Shown: one piece after another, positions 30,985 through 35,186 of the stretch
Numbering within the stretch: position 1 is the stretch's first letter
Layout of the letters: every line of letters begins with the position of its first letter
Source of the DNA: Acidimicrobiia bacterium
GTDB taxonomy: Bacteria; Actinomycetota; Acidimicrobiia; Spongiisociales; UBA5794
NCBI GenBank assembly: GCA_030066755.1
Contig: JASJAX010000031.1
Coordinates: forward strand, 1-35,186
Reading direction: 5' to 3'
Length of the DNA stretch: 35,186 nt
Position numbers and translations under genes: made by a program
The notes under the pieces: generated by a model
What the model saw: the letters and a program-made list of their open reading frames with translations, nothing else
Told to the model about the DNA's origin: nothing
The model's database searches: none

Positions 30985-31536
30985 ATGGCCGACGACGCAC
31001 CCTGGTCGCGATTCAAGAGCGAGATCTACTCCCTGATCGGCCGCAACCCGCGGTCGAACCGGCGGCTGCCGTCGATTGCCGATCTCGCCTCATCCCATGC
31101 GGTGCTCGACATCGGGTGCGGTCCCGGCGCCGCCGTCCGTGCGGCCGCCCCGTCCGTGGCGCGGGCCGTCGGGGTCGATCGCAGCGACGCCATGGTCGAG
31201 ATCGCACGGCGACGTTCGCAGAAGGTCCCGAACGCCGAGTTCCTGGCTGCCGGTGCCGAGGATCTGCCGTTCAACGACGGCGAGTTCGATCGGATCTGGA
31301 CCATCCACGCCTTCCACCATTGGGAGCATCCCGACCAAGGGATCGCAGAATGCCTGCGGGTGCTCCGACCCGGAGGCCGGTTCCTGATCATCGAGGACGA
31401 CACGAAGGGTGTGCACGGGCTCGACCGAGCCAGGGCCAGTGGCGTGGTCGATCAGCTGCTCGCGGCGGGATTCGCTGAGGCCTCCGTCGGCAAGCCGTAC
31501 AAGCAGCTCGTCGTCACCGGCGTGCGAGGCGAGTAG
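30985..31536 (+). CDS. Class I SAM-dependent methyltransferase
   Basis: This 183-residue cytoplasmic protein has a Methyltransf_11-type fold: AVLDIGCGPGAAVRAAAP (motif I), AVGVDRSDAMVEIARRR (motif II), FNDGEFDRIWTIHAFHHWEHP (motif IV) and LRPGGRFLIIEDD (motif VI). The C-terminus is short, so the acceptor is probably a small molecule, but it cannot be named. CAGAAT ends six bases before the ATG, with no ribosome-binding site, so it is probably leaderless. It is in the same direction as the ABC exporter genes that follow at 31614. Confidence 0.82.
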   Translation: MADDAPWSRFKSEIYSLIGRNPRSNRRLPSIADLASSHAVLDIGCGPGAAVRAAAPSVARAVGVDRSDAMVEIARRRSQKVPNAEFLAAGAEDLPFNDGEFDRIWTIHAFHHWEHPDQGIAECLRVLRPGGRFLIIEDDTKGVHGLDRARASGVVDQLLAAGFAEASVGKPYKQLVVTGVRGE

Positions 31537-31613
31537 CCGGCCAAACGCTCGCCCGCCGCTGAGTCCAATGGCCCCTGGCGATTGCCAGCTGCGTGGAGGA
31601 CGGTCGTGGTGGG

Positions 31614-32507
31614 ATGCTGCTGCTCGACGCTCTCGAGAAACGGTTCGGCGATGTCGTCGCCCTCGACGGCTGTTCGTTCGAGGTTGCGCCGGGTCAGATG
31701 CTCGGATTCCTCGGACCGAACGGGGCGGGCAAGACCACCGCGATGCGCAGCGTGTTTGGGCTGGTGAGGCCGGACGGCGGCACCGTGACCTGGCAGGGCC
31801 ATCCGCTGTCCCAGGCCGTTCGCCGCACCTTCGGGTACATGCCGGAGGAACGTGGGCTCTATCCCAAGATGCCGGTGCGACAGCAGGTCGTCTACTTCGG
31901 GCGGATCCACGGTCTGGAACGCGGGGAGGCTGAAGCGGCCGCCGATGTATGGCTCGAGGTCTTCGATCTCGCCGACCGCACCGACGCCAAGGTCGAGGAT
32001 CTCTCGCACGGCAACCAGCAACGCGTGCAGCTGATCGTGGCCCTCATCCACGACCCTCCGGTGCTGGTACTCGACGAGCCGTTCTCCGGGCTCGACCCCA
32101 TCGCAGCGCACACCATGGCGGGCGTGCTGCGGGATCGTGCGGCCAGCGGCTCGGCGGTGTTGTTCTCGAGCCACCAACTCGACGTGGTCGAGGGACTGTG
32201 CGAGGACGTCGTCATCATCAATGACGGCAAAGTCATCCTCTCGGGCAGAGTGAACCACATCCGCGCCGAGTCGCCGCGACGGTATCTCGATGTCGTCTTC
32301 GACGGACCGTTCGATCACCGATGGACCTCGAACCTGGATCACATCGACGTCGTGGACGATCGCACTGATGGAGCGCGCCTCCTCATCGACGATCGGGTCG
32401 ACGTGGCAGTTCTGGCCGCCACCACAGCTAGGGCGGGCACGGTCGCCCAGTTCGTCGTCGAGCCGCCGCCGCTCTCGGAGATCTTCCGGGAGGTGGTTGC
32501 ATCGTGA
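31614..32507 (+). CDS. ABC exporter ATP-binding protein (NatA-like)
   Basis: This 297-residue ABC ATPase has Walker A GPNGAGKTT, the Q-loop region, signature LSHGNQQ (SHGNQ in place of the usual SGGQ), Walker B VLVLDEP and the switch His in SSHQL. A C-terminal extension of about 75 residues follows. This fits the NatA/YhaQ group that pairs with ABC-2 permeases. I chose ATG 31614, where the conserved start MLLLDALEKRFG lies; GTG 31593 in the same frame is possible. The stop overlaps the permease start (GTGA). Confidence 0.87.
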   Translation: MLLLDALEKRFGDVVALDGCSFEVAPGQMLGFLGPNGAGKTTAMRSVFGLVRPDGGTVTWQGHPLSQAVRRTFGYMPEERGLYPKMPVRQQVVYFGRIHGLERGEAEAAADVWLEVFDLADRTDAKVEDLSHGNQQRVQLIVALIHDPPVLVLDEPFSGLDPIAAHTMAGVLRDRAASGSAVLFSSHQLDVVEGLCEDVVIINDGKVILSGRVNHIRAESPRRYLDVVFDGPFDHRWTSNLDHIDVVDDRTDGARLLIDDRVDVAVLAATTARAGTVAQFVVEPPPLSEIFREVVAS

Positions 32508-33703
32508 AGGACTGGACGTTGCTCCGGGTGATCATCGGTCGCGAGTACCGAGCGTGGAAGAAGCCGTTCCTGATCTCGTCGGCGATCATCTTCGTTGTCG
32601 TTGCGGCCGCGCTCACGATCGCCTCTGTCGCTGCCGATCAGTCGTCGGGCCCTGCAACGCAGCGAGTCGGCACCGCCGGCACCACCCCGCCGACGTTCGC
32701 TCGCGAGGTGATGGTGTTCGTCCCCGACGAGATCGTGGTCGAGTTCGTCCCCTTTGCAACGGCCGCAGCTGCGGAGGCGGCGTTGCGTGACGGCGATATC
32801 AACGTTGCGGCGATCGATGACGACACCATCGTCTGGGGTGACGGTGTGCAGGACCCGGTGGGCGACGGCATCTACCGGGCGTTTGCCAATGCGCAAGCCC
32901 GACAGCAGGCAAGCGAGTTGGGTATCTCTGCCTCCGATCTGGAACGTCTGTTGACGCCTCGGATCGATTTCCGAGAAGCCAACCCGATGGATCCCGAGGA
33001 CTCCTCCGAGGCGGACGAGGCCATCGCCGTGATCGCCACCATCGCGATGTTCGGTGCGATCCTCGCGTACGGCCAGTGGATCGGTTATGCGGTCGTCGAG
33101 GAGAAGGCGAACCGTGTGGTCGAGGTACTGCTCGGCGCGATCCGCCCCCACCAGCTGATGGGAGCGAAGGTCTTCAGCATCGGTTCGCTGGGTCTGGCGC
33201 AGATCACCGGGGTTGGCTTGCTGGCGCTGGGCTACGGCATCGTTTCGGATGGCATTGGTCTGCCGAGCGCGCGCGGTACAACGGTGTTCTGGGTCGTGCT
33301 GTGGTTCCTCCTCGGATATGCCTTCTACGGATCGCTGTACGCCGCCGCGGGCTCACTCGGGTCGAACACGCAGGAGGCCGGCAGCACGATGGGACCGCTC
33401 GCAATCTTCCTCGTGATCGGATACATGGTCGGGCTGGTCTCGTTCGGCGAGGGCTTCGACACGGTCTTCCTGCAGGTGATCTCGTTCATCCCGTTGTGGG
33501 CACCGCTGGTGCTCCCGGGACGCATCGTGCGGGGATGGGCGGCGCCTTGGGAGGTGGCGTTGGCGCTGGTCATCATGATTGCCGGCATCTACGGCATGTT
33601 GCGCCTCGCCGGCTGGATCTACACCGGAGGCGTTGCCCGGGCCACCCAGAAGCTCGGCTGGCGCGAAGCGTTGCGAGCGGGTCGAGAGCTCGGCGCCGAC
33701 TGA
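32504..33703 (+). CDS. ABC-2-type exporter permease (NatB-like)
   Basis: This 399-residue membrane protein has one N-terminal helix (PFLISSAIIFVVVAAALTIAS), a large extracytoplasmic domain of about 150 residues, then five or six C-terminal helices. YGQWIGYAVVEEKANRVVEVLLGAIRPHQLMGAKVFSIGSLG is the ABC-2 permease signature of NatB/YhaP proteins, several of which export sodium or peptides. The transported substrate is not known here. The GTG start overlaps the ATPase stop, so both are coupled. It converges on the cyclase gene after 32 bases. Confidence 0.85.
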   Translation: MKDWTLLRVIIGREYRAWKKPFLISSAIIFVVVAAALTIASVAADQSSGPATQRVGTAGTTPPTFAREVMVFVPDEIVVEFVPFATAAAAEAALRDGDINVAAIDDDTIVWGDGVQDPVGDGIYRAFANAQARQQASELGISASDLERLLTPRIDFREANPMDPEDSSEADEAIAVIATIAMFGAILAYGQWIGYAVVEEKANRVVEVLLGAIRPHQLMGAKVFSIGSLGLAQITGVGLLALGYGIVSDGIGLPSARGTTVFWVVLWFLLGYAFYGSLYAAAGSLGSNTQEAGSTMGPLAIFLVIGYMVGLVSFGEGFDTVFLQVISFIPLWAPLVLPGRIVRGWAAPWEVALALVIMIAGIYGMLRLAGWIYTGGVARATQKLGWREALRAGRELGAD

Positions 33704-33735
33704 GGGTCGGTCGGTTGGTTGAGCGCTTGTCGGCG

Positions 33736-34761
33736 CTAGTCCGCCGCGGTGACGGCCATCAGCTCGACGTTCGAACCGACTCCGCGGAGCTCGATCGGTC
33801 CGAGGCTCTCGACAGTGATGCCGGTCGGGACGTCGAGAGCGTTCACCACATCGGCCGATGCGAGGAATGCCCGCCCGAAGTCGCGGCATGCCTGCTCGAT
33901 CCGAGCCGCCGCATTGAGGGTGTCGCCGAGATAGGCGATCTCGTGTTTGACGCCGCCGATCTCACCGGTGACGACCGGGCCCATGTGCAATCCCGCCCAG
34001 AACGTCGGGACGACGCCGAACTCGGTCGCGTACTCGTCCCGGCCAGCATCGAGGGCCTTCTCCATTGCGAAGACCGTTCGCAGGCAGTCGGCGTTGCGCA
34101 CTGCCCGACGCTCATCCCACGTCAGGATCACTTCGTCGCCGACATATCGGTAGATCTCTGCACCGTGGCGCAGGGCCGCCCCGGTGACGTCCCCGATGAA
34201 GCGCTTCAGGAAGCTGTGGTAGCGAAGGTTGCCCAGCCGCTCGGCGATCTGGGTCGACTCCCGCAGATCGACGAGAAGGAACGCCCTCACCTCCTCGCGG
34301 GGCCGGTGGTACCGCCCGAGGATGAGCCGCACGAGAACGCCCCGCCCGAGCAGCCGGTTGATCTGCGCAAGGAAGTTGATCAGCAGCGCGACGAAGAAGC
34401 TCACGACAACGGACCAGACGACCGTCGACCCGGTCAGGTCGTCCACCGGGACATCGGCCACCAGAGTCAGCGGCACCACGATCCCGATCACGATGACCAG
34501 GAGCCACACGAGACTCCTCGAGACCAGAACCACGAGGAACGGTGACTCACGCCATCCCCGCGGGATCAGGCCGACTCCCCAACTTGCGTCGAACGTCACC
34601 ATCCCGATCGAGATGAGCAGGCCGATGAGGCCACCGGCGAGGATCGAACGCACGCCACCGTCGCCGATGGCAAGGCCGATCCCGAGGCCTGCGAACGCGC
34701 CCCAAGGCACCGTCAGGGCGACGATGCGCCACACGGTGCGCCACATCTCGCTTCTGGTCAC
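33736..34761 (-). CDS. Membrane-bound class III adenylate/guanylate cyclase
   Basis: This 341-residue protein has about four membrane helices at 7-130, then a class III cyclase catalytic domain. LVDLREST carries the first metal Asp, YRYVGDEVILTW the second, and LGDTLNAAARIEQ the Asn/Arg pair that stabilises the transition state. KHEIAYLGDT has Lys at one purine-binding position, while the Thr or Asp usual three residues before the Gly is Ala, so base choice is uncertain. Start at GTG 34761 rests on GGAGG five bases upstream; the frame opens further but is unlike protein there. No HAMP or CHASE domain is seen. Confidence 0.85.
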   Translation of the reverse strand: MTRSEMWRTVWRIVALTVPWGAFAGLGIGLAIGDGGVRSILAGGLIGLLISIGMVTFDASWGVGLIPRGWRESPFLVVLVSRSLVWLLVIVIGIVVPLTLVADVPVDDLTGSTVVWSVVVSFFVALLINFLAQINRLLGRGVLVRLILGRYHRPREEVRAFLLVDLRESTQIAERLGNLRYHSFLKRFIGDVTGAALRHGAEIYRYVGDEVILTWDERRAVRNADCLRTVFAMEKALDAGRDEYATEFGVVPTFWAGLHMGPVVTGEIGGVKHEIAYLGDTLNAAARIEQACRDFGRAFLASADVVNALDVPTGITVESLGPIELRGVGSNVELMAVTAAD

Positions 34762-34917
34762 GTCGACCTCCGTCCGAGCTGCGGCAAGGCTAGGCCCGAC
34801 GCTGTCGGGCAGCGTGTTGGGGCAGCGGCAGTTCACCTTGCGAGCAGACGAGGCAAGCGGCAGGCAGTGCGTCGGTAGGATCGGGGGCTGTCCGCCAAAC
34901 GACCCCAAGGAGCCTGA
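34762..34917. promoter_or_regulatory. Divergent promoter region of the cyclase and the GTPase
   Basis: This 156-base stretch separates divergent starts. It contains one perfect seven-base-pair hairpin (GCCCGAC, GCT, GTCGGGC at 34794-34810). I see no clear operator or -35/-10 pair. The GTPase ribosome-binding site AAGGAG is at 34907-34912. Confidence 0.4.
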
Positions 34918-35186
34918 GTGGGACGCCGCAGAGTGATCATCATCGGAGCCGCCGGACGCGACTTCCACAACTTCAACACTCGCTACCGGACCGATGAGTC
35001 GGTCGAAGTGGTGGCCTTCACCGCGGAGCAGATCCCGGGAATCGAAGGACGCACGTACCCGCCGGGTCTCGCCGGCCCGCTCTATCCCGAAGGTATCCCG
35101 ATCTACGCCGAGGAGGATCTTCCTCGCCTCATCGCCGAGCACGGCGTCGACGAGTGCGTCTTCTCCTACAGCGACATCTCGTACTC
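34918..35186 (+). CDS. Cyclic 2,3-diphosphoglycerate synthetase-like GTPase, N-terminal part (partial)
   Basis: This is the first 89 codons of a protein that runs off the window. RRVIIIGAAGRDFHNFNTRYRTDESVEVVAFTAEQIPGIEGRTYPPGLAGPLYPEGIPIYAEEDL is typical of the N-terminal Rossmann-like domain of the GTPase family that includes archaeal cyclic 2,3-diphosphoglycerate synthetase; bacterial members have unproven roles. GTG 34918 follows AAGGAG by five bases. The P-loop domain lies beyond the window. It is divergent from the cyclase gene. Confidence 0.75.
   Translation, partial: MGRRRVIIIGAAGRDFHNFNTRYRTDESVEVVAFTAEQIPGIEGRTYPPGLAGPLYPEGIPIYAEEDLPRLIAEHGVDECVFSYSDISY

Noticed and set aside
33076-34545. 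489-codon open frame on the plus strand
   Set aside because: It crosses the permease end and is antisense to the cyclase, both of which have clear motifs.
1-35186. Prophage, insertion sequence or integrated island
   Set aside because: No integrase, transposase, phage structural gene or attachment-site repeat was seen beside tRNA-Lys or elsewhere; base composition looks even.

Overview
The window is high-GC, densely coded bacterial chromosome from an actinobacterium. GC-rich codon use, frequent GTG starts, TANNNT -10 boxes, a two-CxxC Zur next to an AztABC-like zinc importer, BTAD and TetR regulators and an ABC exporter pair fit a free-living, possibly aquatic, member of Acidimicrobiia or a relative. 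The lineage is inferred from gene style, not from a marker gene. I see no prophage, insertion sequence, CRISPR array or rRNA. One tRNA (Lys, anticodon TTT) is present.

Layout. 1-2600: the 3' tip of pyruvate phosphate dikinase, a homocysteine S-methyltransferase flanked by copies of a composite multi-hairpin repeat, and a class I/II aminotransferase. 2700-6750: a PadR regulator with a His/Met-rich small partner under a palindrome-covered promoter, a DUF817-like membrane protein, and a MarR regulator translationally coupled to a cytoplasmic GH13 glucosidase. 6800-9150: tRNA-Lys, an SGNH lipoprotein, and a SnoaL-like protein divergent from its probable TetR repressor across a nested operator. 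9200-14600: two tandem CNNM/CorC membrane proteins, an APH-fold kinase, a methyltransferase, a BTAD (SARP-type) regulator and a DUF1059 miniprotein. 14835-19367: a 1510-residue secreted metalloprotease-like protein with cadherin-like, CARDB-like and PKD-like modules. 19384-25213: a GH1 beta-glucosidase followed by a metal (probably zinc) homeostasis block: arsR-CDF efflux pair, ABC permease, His-rich substrate-binding lipoprotein, and a divergent zur-ATPase operon. 25245-27259: two ABM-fold proteins divergent from a TetR regulator across two operators. 27296-31536: a membrane-anchored methyltransferase, a pair of paralogous exported proteins, an alpha/beta hydrolase, a GH17 enzyme and a second methyltransferase. 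31614-35186: a NatAB-like ABC exporter, a membrane class III nucleotide cyclase, and the start of a cyclic-2,3-diphosphoglycerate-synthetase-like GTPase.

The genes fall into small regulator-target modules (PadR, MarR, TetR twice, ArsR, Zur), most with visible inverted repeats over the promoter. The most coherent system is the metal block: efflux (arsR-CDF), import (permease, binding protein, ATPase) and Zur lie side by side, with Zur-box-like sequences between the binding-protein gene and zur. The most surprising single observation is that zur has no ATG, GTG or TTG at the position its fold and Shine-Dalgarno demand; an ATC sits there. The other notable structures are the modular hairpin repeat around the methyltransferase gene, heptamer tandem repeats in two nearby intergenic regions, and a recurring -10 box placed six bases before start codons, which suggests leaderless mRNAs.
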